From CAZBWE01 sp964568985 (GTDB lineage: Bacteria; Planctomycetota; Phycisphaerae; Sedimentisphaerales; Anaerobacaceae): DNA of 9,477 nt. The position numbers and the translations under genes are program-made. This document shows positions 1 through 5,680 of this stretch, piece by piece. Location: NCBI GenBank assembly GCA_964568985.1, contig CAZMSP010000078.1:1-9477 (forward strand). Reading direction: 5' to 3'. Numbering within the stretch: position 1 is the first letter of the stretch; every line of letters starts with the position of its first letter. The notes beneath the pieces are model-generated. The model saw only the letters and a list, made by a program, of their open reading frames with translations, searched no databases and was not told the DNA's origin.

Positions 1-240
1 CTGTGGCAAACAATTAAAAATATCATCGCGCAGCGATACCACAACTCAAAACTCAAGACTTACCTGTGCCTGTGCCACCTGTGGCAAGGCAAACACAGGT
101 ACAGGCAGAACTCAAAACTAAACCCGCCTGCGTTTTTGGTTGAAATTGCAGAGGTCAGTCCGCAGGACGCCTTACGCCGGAGACAGAATACAGAAGACGG
201 AGAATGGAGAATTAGTTGATTGGTGTAAAAGTTAAAATGA
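1..240. other. Gene-free left edge with hairpins and word repeats
   Basis: I see no credible gene here. The stretch holds a nested hairpin at 63-105: outer arms 63-74 and 94-105 pair at 12 positions with one G-T wobble, and an inner TGCCA/TGGCA stem lies at 73-77/82-86. There is also a small ATCGC/GCGAT hairpin at 25-37, two copies of an AACTCAAAACT word (43-53 and 109-119), and a GGAGACAGAATACAG-type word starting near 180 that recurs in other gaps of this window. The only open frame over this area, on the minus strand, resembles no family and is built from the repeats. Confidence 0.5.
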
Positions 241-277
241 AACGGGCTCCGCATTGTGCGGAGCCCGTTGGTTTTTT
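241..277. terminator. Intrinsic terminator downstream of the first csp gene
   Basis: A perfect 13-bp stem (241-253 with 257-269, TTG loop) is followed by GG and six T on the plus strand (272-277). On the minus strand the same hairpin follows the csp stop codon and is trailed by T-rich sequence, so it could end csp transcription too. The stem is almost the same as the one at 1389-1424, so both probably come from one duplicated unit. The better T-tract faces the plus strand although no plus-strand gene precedes it here. Confidence 0.75.
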
Positions 278-293
278 AAGCTATTGCTCTGGA

Positions 294-497
294 TTAGCCG
301 GGGATTACGTTGGTCGCACACGGGCCTTTTCTGCCCTCTCCGACCTCGAACTCGACCTTCTGGCCCTCATCAAGATTGGCATAGCCGGTCGTCTTGATTT
401 CCGAGTGGTGGACGAACAAATCTTCGCCGCCACCATCGGGGCTGATAAATCCAAAACCTTTTGTCCTATTAAACCATTTTACTGTACCTATACTCAC
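294..497 (-). CDS. Cold-shock protein, CspA family (copy 1)
   Basis: This 67-residue protein is a complete single cold-shock domain. It binds single-stranded RNA and DNA and acts as a cytoplasmic RNA chaperone that melts secondary structure. RNP1 is KGFGFI (residues 13-18) and RNP2 is DLFVHH (26-31); the opening GTVKWFN and the closing GPCATNV are typical of the family. The length matches the usual 65-70. The start is a GTG at 497-495, chosen because family members begin at this point and an AAAGGAG Shine-Dalgarno sits at 511-505. Copy 2 at 1443-1646 differs at only 9 of 67 positions. A promoter and a structured leader lie upstream, which is typical for csp genes controlled after transcription. 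Whether it is cold-induced or constitutive cannot be told from sequence. Confidence 0.96.
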   Translation of the reverse strand: MSIGTVKWFNRTKGFGFISPDGGGEDLFVHHSEIKTTGYANLDEGQKVEFEVGEGRKGPCATNVIPG

Positions 498-594
498 AAT
501 AGTGCTCCTTTGGCCTTTAAATGGCCATAAAATCTGCCTCTCGCATTGTTTTTGAGGAGAATATTCCTGAGAGGCGTGAGAATAAACCCGACTT
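498..594 (-). promoter_or_regulatory. Structured csp mRNA leader (copy 1)
   Basis: The predicted transcript start near 594 leaves a leader of about 97 nt. It contains a 7-bp stem (GCCTCTC 536-542 with GAGAGGC 569-575) enclosing an AGGA/TCCT inner pairing (555-568), then a GGCC/GGCC hairpin (512-515 with 523-526) directly before the AAAGGAG ribosome binding site. The same elements occur in the same order before copy 2 although the loops have diverged. Structured csp leaders are known thermosensors in Enterobacteria; a similar role here is inference. Confidence 0.6.
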
Positions 595-600
595 GCAAGT

Positions 601-630
601 ATTATACCACGGGAACCAGCCGGACGTCAA
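601..630 (-). promoter_or_regulatory. Sigma70-type promoter of csp copy 1
   Basis: Read on the minus strand, TTGACG (630-625) and a perfect TATAAT (606-601) are separated by 18 bp. The spacer contains GGCTGG, also present in the copy 2 promoter. Confidence 0.8.
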
Positions 631-868
631 TAAAAATAAATAAAAATAATTATAACGGCACTTTGGGCGCGGAGGTAGAAGATTAGGCGTTAAAGACGTT
701 TTTTTGAGCCATCCCCTTTTTAAGTAAATAATGATTATTTTCTTCTCGTATTAGTGTCTTCGTGGCCAAATCAATCTTTAGTCTTGAGTCTTTGGTCGGG
801 GGTCTTGAGTCTAAACCGGGCCTTTTCGCGGCTATATTTTTACAGCGTAATCTATGGTTAATTTTTGC

Positions 869-897
869 TTGACACTTTCGAGGCGGGCGTATAATAT
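869..897 (+). promoter_or_regulatory. Sigma70-type promoter of the RRM gene
   Basis: A perfect TTGACA (869-874) is followed by overlapping -10 candidates: TATAAT (890-895, 15-bp spacer) or TAATAT (892-897, 17-bp spacer). Transcription would start near 903, leaving a leader of about 60 nt before an AAAAGG ribosome binding site around 950-955. Confidence 0.7.
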
Positions 898-962
898 AGC
901 AGCAGGTAGCTATTGAACGTCAGTAGTACCGGCAAGAGTTCTCTTTAGAAAAAGGAAATAAA

Positions 963-1343
963 ATGAATATTTATGTAGGAAATTTGCCGAACGAGGCAAC
1001 CGAGGATGAGGTTCGTCAGGCTTTTGAGGGGTTTGGGCAGGTAACAGAGGTCCGCATAATAACGGACAGGTTCAGCGGCGAGTCAAGAGGATTCGGATTC
1101 GTGGAAATGCCCTCTAAAGCTGAAGCAGAAAAAGCCATTGAAGAGATGAACGGCAAGGAGTTGAAGGGACGTGCTTTGAATGTCAACGAAGCCCGCCCGA
1201 AGGTTGAGCGTCGTGGTGGAGGTGGTGGTGGAAGACGGGGAGGTTTTGGTGGTGGTGGCGGCCGTGACCGTGGCCGTGGAGGTGGAGGTGGAGGTGGAGG
1301 ACGAGACCGTTCTGGTAGAAGCGGTGGCAGAGGCCGGTACTAA
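963..1343 (+). CDS. Glycine-rich RRM RNA-binding protein
   Basis: This 126-residue protein has one RNA-recognition motif (residues 1-80) followed by an arginine/glycine-rich tail (84-126). RNP2 is IYVGNL (3-8) and RNP1 is RGFGFVEM (42-49), with the aromatic side chains that stack on RNA present in both. This is the architecture of bacterial single-RRM proteins such as the cyanobacterial Rbp family, several of which are cold-induced. The tail consists of glycine runs broken by RR, RDR and GRGR, likely disordered and able to bind RNA non-specifically. The ATG start has an AAAAGG ribosome binding site close upstream. It converges on csp copy 2 and shares a terminator with it. Placement between two csp genes suggests a common RNA-chaperone role, which is inference. 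The antisense strand of the tail is also open but only because GGN codons lack complementary stops. Confidence 0.95.
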   Translation: MNIYVGNLPNEATEDEVRQAFEGFGQVTEVRIITDRFSGESRGFGFVEMPSKAEAEKAIEEMNGKELKGRALNVNEARPKVERRGGGGGGRRGGFGGGGGRDRGRGGGGGGGGRDRSGRSGGRGRY

Positions 1344-1388
1344 CAACCAATACTGCTGAAAGATTGAGGGGGGATATATCGAAATGAG

Positions 1389-1424
1389 ACGGGCTCCGCC
1401 TTGAGGCGGAGCCCGTTGGTTTTT
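1389..1424. terminator. Shared terminator between convergent rrm and csp genes
   Basis: A perfect 12-bp GC-rich stem (1389-1400 with 1405-1416, TTGA loop) is followed by TGG and five T on the plus strand (1420-1424). It lies 45 bp after the rrm stop codon and just beyond the stop of csp copy 2 on the other strand, so it most likely ends rrm transcription and may also block or end csp transcription. The stem is nearly identical to the one at 241-269. Confidence 0.82.
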
Positions 1425-1442
1425 CCGGAATTTTGCTTTGGA

Positions 1443-1646
1443 TTAAGAAGGGATTACGTTTGTCGCACACGGGCCTTTTTTGCCCTGCCCGACCTCGAAC
1501 TCGACCTTCTGGCCTTCATTAAGATTGGCGTAGCCGGTCGTTTTGATTTCCGAGTGATGAACGAACAAATCTTCACCACCATCATCGGGAGTGATAAATC
1601 CAAAACCTTTTTGCCCATTAAACCATTTTACTGTACCTGTACTCAC
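1443..1646 (-). CDS. Cold-shock protein, CspA family (copy 2)
   Basis: A second 67-residue cold-shock domain protein, identical to copy 1 at 58 of 67 residues. RNP1 (KGFGFI, 13-18) and RNP2 (DLFVHH, 26-31) are unchanged. Substitutions fall mostly outside the nucleic-acid face (positions 3, 11, 12, 19, 22, 43, 54, 56, 67), so both copies should be functional RNA chaperones with similar binding. The start is a GTG at 1646-1644 with a GAAGGAG ribosome binding site at 1660-1654, as in copy 1. Promoter, leader hairpins and downstream terminator are also duplicated, so the duplication carried about 400 bp with its control region. Retaining both suggests dosage or differential regulation, which is inference. 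Confidence 0.96.
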   Translation of the reverse strand: MSTGTVKWFNGQKGFGFITPDDGGEDLFVHHSEIKTTGYANLNEGQKVEFEVGQGKKGPCATNVIPS

Positions 1647-1756
1647 TAAAGTGCTCCTTCGGCCTTATACTAATCGGCCATAAAACCTGTCTCCCGTATT
1701 GTTTGTTAAGAGGATATTCCTGAGAGACGTTAAGAATATGCTCCAATAATAAAATT
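1647..1756 (-). promoter_or_regulatory. Structured csp mRNA leader (copy 2)
   Basis: The leader is about 110 nt. It has a GTCTC/GAGAC stem (1689-1693 with 1724-1728), an inner AGGA-TAT-TCCT hairpin (1711-1721) and a GGCC/GGCC hairpin (1661-1664 with 1676-1679) directly before the GAAGGAG site. Against copy 1, the second base pair of the outer stem changes from C-G to T-A on both sides, which keeps pairing and supports a selected RNA structure. Confidence 0.6.
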
Positions 1757-1762
1757 TGGGGG

Positions 1763-1791
1763 ATTATACCATAATGCCAGCCAGAAGTCAA
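1763..1791 (-). promoter_or_regulatory. Sigma70-type promoter of csp copy 2
   Basis: On the minus strand TTGACT (1791-1786) and a perfect TATAAT (1768-1763) are spaced by 17 bp. The spacer shares GGCTGG and GGTATAAT with the copy 1 promoter. Confidence 0.8.
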
Positions 1792-1862
1792 TAAAAAAAT
1801 TAGTTAATTAGTGCTTGGTGAATTGGTTAAATAGGAGACAGAATGCAGTAGACAGGAGACGA

Positions 1863-1956
1863 GAGACCCTCCGACGCTCTTTGAGCTATGGAGGGCAGGC
1901 AGAAGACGGGAGACCCTCCGACGCTCTTTGAGCTATGGAGGGCAGGCAGAAGGCAG
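1863..1956. repeat. 47-bp tandem duplication carrying a palindrome
   Basis: Two adjacent copies (1863-1909 and 1910-1956) with a 47-bp period are nearly identical. Each carries a stem CCCTCC/GGAGGG (1867-1872 with 1890-1895; 1914-1919 with 1937-1942) that encloses a GCTC-TTT-GAGC inner stem. There is no spacer between copies and only two units, so this is not a CRISPR. It lies in the gene-free stretch 1647-2184. Confidence 0.85.
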
Positions 1957-2080
1957 ATGACCCTTCGACACTTCGACGTAGCTCAGTGTAAAACAGGCTC
2001 AGGATAGGTCACGAAATCCTAAGCAAATCCGCCTTCGTCAAGACTTCAAAACTTCGGCGGACAAGTCCAAATTACAAAAA
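1957..2080. repeat. Dispersed palindromic element in intergenic DNA
   Basis: This gap segment carries TCCGCC (2028-2033) and GGCGGA (2056-2061) as the arms of a hairpin, followed by CAAG. The arrangement TCCGCCTTCG ... GGCGGACAAG closely matches the element inside the oxidoreductase gene at 6692-6721. Just before it, 1968-2006 has the TTCGAC ... GCTCAG ... GCTCAGG arrangement of another degenerate palindrome. I see no gene in this stretch. Confidence 0.6.
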
Positions 2081-2101
2081 TCAAATGTTCGAAACATTTT
2101 T

Positions 2102-2130
2102 TTGCCTTATTTCCCCTTCCGACGTATACT
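2102..2130 (+). promoter_or_regulatory. Promoter of the PPOX-family gene
   Basis: TTGCCT (2102-2107) and TATACT (2125-2130) are separated by 17 bp and lie 55 bp before the ATG. A TCCGCC-TGC-GGCGGA hairpin (2157-2171) sits immediately before the AAAGGAG ribosome binding site (2171-2177) and could influence ribosome access. Confidence 0.6.
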
Positions 2131-2184
2131 TATGTCAATCCACGTTACAGAATTTATCCGCCTGCGGCGGAAAGGAGAACTTAT

Positions 2185-2595
2185 ATGAACCTCGAAGAAT
2201 TAAAACAATTCATAAAACAGGTTGGATGGGGGTTTTTGGCCACAAGCGACGGGCGAAAGGTCGGCGTCAGGCCGATGGGCGGCTTCGCATGGAAAGATAA
2301 CGAGTTTCTGTGCGCAACATTCGCTTCCTCCGACAAAGTCGCCCAGCTTGGAAAAGTGCCTTATGCCGAGTATTGTTTCTGCGATTCTACCGGCAAACAT
2401 ATCCGTATCGCAGGGGCTTGTACCATCAGCAACGACAACGCCGAAAAGCTCTGGCTGCTCAAGGCCGTGCCGGCCTTGAAGGAGCATATCGATGACCCGG
2501 CGGCGCCGGAGTATGTGGTAATAAAAATGACGCCCGACAATATCCGTGTTATGAGCGGCACTGATATGAAATACACGCAGGTGGAACTTGAGTAA
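2185..2595 (+). CDS. Small PPOX-class FMN-binding protein
   Basis: This 136-residue protein resembles the pyridoxamine 5'-phosphate oxidase-like split-barrel family, small cytoplasmic flavoproteins that bind FMN (sometimes F420 or heme) as homodimers. Typical features are an N-terminal helix (residues 1-12), a first barrel strand GFLATSDG (16-23), a conserved RPMG turn (29-32), the phosphate-contacting segment FASSDKVAQL (46-55) and the IRIAGACTIS strand (73-82). A C-terminal helix-strand (107-135) completes the fold. The ATG is preceded by a strong AAAGGAG. It has its own promoter and is followed by a 215-bp gap, so it appears monocistronic. The true substrate cannot be told; many relatives are annotated only as general stress or flavin reductase-like proteins. 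Confidence 0.85.
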   Translation: MNLEELKQFIKQVGWGFLATSDGRKVGVRPMGGFAWKDNEFLCATFASSDKVAQLGKVPYAEYCFCDSTGKHIRIAGACTISNDNAEKLWLLKAVPALKEHIDDPAAPEYVVIKMTPDNIRVMSGTDMKYTQVELE

Positions 2596-2810
2596 ACAGC
2601 CAGTGAAGCGTGAAGAGTGAAGAGTGGATGGGAGAATAGGAGGACCCAGAGAGTTATTTTTTGAATTTTGATAGTAGATTCGACAAGCTCACTATACAAA
2701 TGGACAGGTAAAACTTAAACGATATTTGCCTTTTCTACTTCTTAAGGTTACAATTTATCCAAATATGAAAAGCCGGAAAGTATAATTCAACATAAATAAC
2801 AGGAGTTAAA
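2596..2810. other. Gap before the graspetide operon, with a candidate promoter
   Basis: No gene is visible. A GTGAAGMGTGAAGAGTG-like short repeat lies near 2604-2627, and a TTCGACAAGCTCAC word at about 2678-2691 resembles the palindromic words near 1970. A perfect TATAAT at 2781-2786 lies 25 bp before the precursor ATG with no convincing -35 box. An AGGAG ribosome binding site at 2801-2805 is well placed for the ATG at 2811. Confidence 0.45.
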
Positions 2811-3071
2811 ATGAATCTCACAAATACTTCTTCCAAACTGCCACATCTAACAACACCTTTTCTGTTTCGTTTTGCTAAACCATGTATTTCTCCCGGTCGA
2901 ACAAAAACCAAAGATGATTATTTTTATGATGAAACGACGGACCTTGTCCGTTGGTTGGGCGCGGATCACCAACCACCCGCGATAGAAACGGCAGGTGAAA
3001 ATGGACCAAAAACCAAAAAGTGCGATATCGAAAAAGGAGACGACAATAAGGACCGTAGGATGTGGCAATAA
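2811..3071 (+). CDS. Candidate graspetide (ATP-grasp RiPP) precursor peptide
   Basis: This 86-residue peptide matches no enzyme family. It sits 12 bp before an MvdD-type ATP-grasp ligase. Residues 16-22 read PFLFRFA, close to the PFFARFL leader helix by which microviridin precursors bind their ligase. A second block, YDETTDLVRW (39-48) with QPPAIE (54-59), resembles conserved parts of other ATP-grasp-modified precursors as I recall them. Two stretches mix Thr/Lys donors with Asp/Glu acceptors: residues 31-41 (T31, K32, T33, K34, D35, D36, D40, E41) and 59-81 (E59, T60, E63, K67, T68, K69, K70, D72, E74, K75, D77, D78, K80, D81). Either could be the crosslinked core; I favour the C-terminal one. 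No GG cleavage site is obvious. A strong AGGAG supports the ATG. The precursor role is inferred from position, size and motif. Confidence 0.75.
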   Translation: MNLTNTSSKLPHLTTPFLFRFAKPCISPGRTKTKDDYFYDETTDLVRWLGADHQPPAIETAGENGPKTKKCDIEKGDDNKDRRMWQ

Positions 3072-3083
3072 CAGTAAAACAAA

Positions 3084-4070
3084 ATGATTTTAATCTTATC
3101 AAATAAATGGGATATTAGTGTAGATTTTGTTGTTAAGGAACTGACAAAAAGAAATTATCCTTTTTTACGTATTAACACTGAAGATCTTCCTTCTGAACAA
3201 GCAACGATAAGTCTTCCAGATTTATATATCTCATTGTCAAAGCGAGGAAAACTTTATGATCTTAGCGATAATGTACATGTTATTTGGAATCGTCGACCTG
3301 GAAAACCATATGATGATATATCTGTAGAAAATAGGCCATCTTTAGCAACCCAGCGATTTATTAATGACCAATGGTACTCGTGGCTAGAGGCATTACAACT
3401 TCTTACCAAAGTCACTTGGATAAATCATCCACAGGCTAATGATGCTATGGAAAGTAAAGTTCGCCAACTATTTTGCGCTTCAAAAACTGGATTTAAAATC
3501 CCAAAAACTTTTATTTCAAATGATCCCGAAAAAATAAGAACATATCTTAAAATGTCACACAGGAAAATAGTGGTTAAAGCATTATATTCGCCACTTATAG
3601 AAGAAAAGGATAAAGATTTCTTTATATTTACGAATGAAATCGAAGACATCACAGAAACCGATGACGATCAAATTCGACTCAGTCCATGCATTTTTCAAGA
3701 GTCAATGGTTCCTAAAATTGATTATCGGGTTACGGTTATTGGAGAAACAGTGATACCTGTTAGGGTTGAATTTGAAGATCCTTCTCAAAAAGTTTTGGAT
3801 TGGAGAACTCAGAAGAACGGCCTGAGGTTTGTTCCCTGTGATCTAAACAAGGAAATTCAATACCTTTGCCGTGCCTTTGTAGCAAATAATAAACTTTTGT
3901 TTGGGGCGATAGATATTGTTGAATGCAACGATGGATTTGTGTTTCTTGAAATTAATCCAAACGGTGAGTGGGGATGGCTTCAGAAACCAGGAGGATTACC
4001 GATTGCTGAAACATTATGCGATTTAATGATTTTTTATGACAATCTTGAAGGAAAAGAGTATGAAACTTAA
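3084..4070 (+). CDS. MvdD-type ATP-grasp ligase (graspetide macrocyclase)
   Basis: This 328-residue protein has the length and motif order of the ATP-grasp ligases that form omega-ester or omega-amide links between Ser/Thr/Lys and Asp/Glu side chains in graspetides such as microviridin. Visible are a pre-ATP-grasp N-terminal domain (about 1-110), NHPQAND (114-120) with K125, IPKTFISN (139-146), the ATP-binding strand KIVVKAL (161-167), QESM (205-208), DYRVTVIG (213-220), DWR (239-241), FGAIDIV (273-279) and FLEINPNGEWGW (288-298). D277, E289 and N291 are the expected Mg-ATP ligands, so it should be active. The ATG has no clear Shine-Dalgarno, which suggests coupling to the precursor gene 12 bp upstream. 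Its 3' end overlaps the membrane-protein gene by 11 bp. The DNA is A/T-rich compared with neighbouring genes, which may signal horizontal transfer. Confidence 0.93.
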   Translation: MILILSNKWDISVDFVVKELTKRNYPFLRINTEDLPSEQATISLPDLYISLSKRGKLYDLSDNVHVIWNRRPGKPYDDISVENRPSLATQRFINDQWYSWLEALQLLTKVTWINHPQANDAMESKVRQLFCASKTGFKIPKTFISNDPEKIRTYLKMSHRKIVVKALYSPLIEEKDKDFFIFTNEIEDITETDDDQIRLSPCIFQESMVPKIDYRVTVIGETVIPVRVEFEDPSQKVLDWRTQKNGLRFVPCDLNKEIQYLCRAFVANNKLLFGAIDIVECNDGFVFLEINPNGEWGWLQKPGGLPIAETLCDLMIFYDNLEGKEYET

Positions 4071-4716
4071 GCAGCTTATATTTTTGCTCTGGCCCCCATA
4101 TGAACTATATGTTACCCGTAAAGAAATCGATAAAAAATATAAAACCACAGGAGAAAATACAGAGCTGAACTTAATTGAAAAAGAGATACGAGAATCACTA
4201 TCTAAAGAGGACCAAACGTCCTGCAAACAGATACAATCTATGGCCGAGCGAATGCAAGATGCTGAAATAGAACGAAAAGAAATTCTCGATGGTAAGGCTT
4301 CTACATTTGCGTCAAATATAGGAATTATAACTGGTATTGTATCTGTGTTGCCAGTATTGCTTGGCAATAAAGAGGCGATTCCTCTGAAATGGGCGATAAC
4401 TGCTGGATTATCATATTTGTTAGCGGTAATTCATTTATTTATTGCAATCTATTATGCAGTCAAAACAAGGCGAATTGTCGGTTTTACACGCCCATGTGCA
4501 GATACATTCATTGACTCTATAAAGAATAACAAAATATCTATCCAAGAACAAATAGTCTTAATGGTTACACAAACAAAATGGAATGAAAAATCGCTTCTAA
4601 AAAAATCCAATCATCTATCTTTAGTAGAGGATTTATTTCTCCGTGGATTGGCATTTCTTGCTCTTGCGTCAGTTATCGTCATTGCAGTTAAATTAGTTAC
4701 ACTTGCCGGAGAATAA
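4060..4716 (+). CDS. Three-helix membrane protein linked to the graspetide operon
   Basis: Residues are numbered from the ATG at 4060, chosen because it is preceded by GAAGGAAAAGAG; an in-frame start at 4036 exists but has poorer support. The 218-residue protein has a charged N-terminal region (about 14-80, probably helical or coiled coil), two close membrane helices (84-102 and 111-134), a soluble segment (135-190) and a last helix (193-214). ERKEILDGKAS (71-81) running into the first helix recalls the DxKA entry motif of the small 2TM membrane effectors found with bacterial signalling and defence systems (SLATT/PycTM-like); this is a recollection, not a search result. The 11-bp overlap with the ligase gene indicates translational coupling. 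It could provide immunity, take part in export or be an effector. No ATPase or peptidase domain is present. I do not recognise a precise family. Confidence 0.8.
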   Translation: MKLKQLIFLLWPPYELYVTRKEIDKKYKTTGENTELNLIEKEIRESLSKEDQTSCKQIQSMAERMQDAEIERKEILDGKASTFASNIGIITGIVSVLPVLLGNKEAIPLKWAITAGLSYLLAVIHLFIAIYYAVKTRRIVGFTRPCADTFIDSIKNNKISIQEQIVLMVTQTKWNEKSLLKKSNHLSLVEDLFLRGLAFLALASVIVIAVKLVTLAGE

Positions 4717-4774
4717 TAGTGGACGTATATTTTTTCACCGCCACAGCCACATTTTGCCTTTTGATGTTTATTGT

Positions 4775-5680
4775 ATGAAAGATTTTTTCGAGAAAAACAA
4801 AGTACCCCTGACTATTATCGTCGCAGCGTCTTTAATTGCCGCCTCAATCTGGCTGTCCCGTCTCGCCGGAGGCTCGCCGAGGTGGACAAAAAGGTCGGCG
4901 CCGCAACAACTGCCGAAACAAACCGAACCGCTGCAACAAGCCGCCATACGCATCGATTATACCGAAGCTCCGAATCACATTGGAGAATATGCTTGTGTGG
5001 TGGGTAGAGTAGATCATGTTAACAACCCAAAAGAAACTACATTTCTAAATTTCTGTCCCGATTACAAAACCTGTCCGTTTGGTGCTGTAATTTTTGGTTC
5101 AGACGTACATAAATTTCCCAATCCAAAACAATACGAAGGAGAAACTGTGGAAATCACCGGCTTGATAAAGTCTTATAAAGGCCGGCCAGAGATTATCCTC
5201 AAAGACCCAAGTCAAATCAAAATTCTGTCACACGAGCCATCGTCTGTTAAAAAAGAAGCCCCGCCTACTTACCGCGTCGTGGAAGTAATTGACGGAGACA
5301 CAATCAAGGTCGATATTGGAGGAAAAATTGAAACTGTAAGGATGGTCGGGGTGGATACTCCTGAGATAGCAGGCCCTCGTAATACACAGGATGATTATTT
5401 CGGCCCCGAAGCTGCCCAATATACTAAGAAGCTCTTGGAAAATCAGCCGGTCTATTTAATCCCAGACCCAATGCAGTCAAACAGAGATAAATACAATAGA
5501 CTCCTAAGATATGTCTTTTTGGAAGATGGCACTTTAGTCAATGCTAAACTCATCGAAGAGGGGTATGCTTATAATTATATATATGAGCCGTTCCAGTTTA
5601 TGAAACAGTTCGATTATTTAGAGAAGCAGGCAAAAGAAAAACAGTTGGGGGTATGGAACAGCAAAAAAACTAAAAACTAA
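4775..5680 (+). CDS. Membrane-anchored OB-fold and thermonuclease (SNase) protein
   Basis: Residues are numbered from the ATG at 4775 (301 aa), chosen because it begins the positively charged stretch before the membrane helix, although no good Shine-Dalgarno is visible; a TTG farther upstream (4703) is less plausible. A single hydrophobic segment (about 10-28) anchors or exports the protein. An OB-fold-like domain (about 62-150) contains CVVGRVD and VEITGLIKSYKGRPEI, as in tRNA_anti-like folds. The C-terminal staphylococcal-nuclease domain (about 165-297) has VIDGDT (171-176), VRMVGVDTPE (188-197) and DKYNR (238-242). The counterparts of SNase D21, R35, D40, T41, E43 and R87 are D175, R189, D194, T195, E197 and R242, so it should be a calcium-dependent nuclease acting outside the cytoplasm. 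It follows the graspetide operon by 58 bp but shows different base composition, so I treat it as separate. Confidence 0.92.
   Translation: MKDFFEKNKVPLTIIVAASLIAASIWLSRLAGGSPRWTKRSAPQQLPKQTEPLQQAAIRIDYTEAPNHIGEYACVVGRVDHVNNPKETTFLNFCPDYKTCPFGAVIFGSDVHKFPNPKQYEGETVEITGLIKSYKGRPEIILKDPSQIKILSHEPSSVKKEAPPTYRVVEVIDGDTIKVDIGGKIETVRMVGVDTPEIAGPRNTQDDYFGPEAAQYTKKLLENQPVYLIPDPMQSNRDKYNRLLRYVFLEDGTLVNAKLIEEGYAYNYIYEPFQFMKQFDYLEKQAKEKQLGVWNSKKTKN

Larger units (their letters stand above)
498..962. other. Divergent intergenic region between csp and rrm
   Basis: This 465-bp gap holds the csp leader and promoter on the minus strand and the rrm promoter on the plus strand. In between (640-860) I see no gene. 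A direct repeat GTCTTGAGTCT occurs at 781-791 and 802-812 (21-bp period, about two helical turns); its reverse complement resembles a word at 51-60. Confidence 0.6.

Noticed and set aside
216..530. Plus-strand open frame over csp copy 1 (and its counterpart at 1401-1649)
   Set aside because: Both are antisense shadows of the cold-shock genes and run through the terminator hairpins; their similarity only reflects the csp duplication.
1083..1346. Open frames on the minus strand opposite the RRM gene tail
   Set aside because: They arise from GGN-rich codons of the glycine-rich tail and give low-complexity Ser/Thr/His products with no ribosome binding site.
1863..1956. CRISPR array
   Set aside because: Only two units without unique spacers between them, and no cas genes nearby.
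1960..2010. tRNA or small RNA gene in the hairpin-rich gap
   Set aside because: The pairings are short and degenerate, with no cloverleaf, conserved TTCGA-type T-arm in context or CCA end.
2361..2699. 112-codon minus-strand open frame reaching into the gap after the PPOX gene
   Set aside because: Most of it is antisense to the PPOX gene, it resembles no family, and no promoter or ribosome binding site precedes it.
4703..4774. Upstream TTG start for the SNase protein
   Set aside because: It overlaps the preceding gene and would put a polar stretch before the membrane helix; the ATG at 4775 gives a normal N-terminal anchor.
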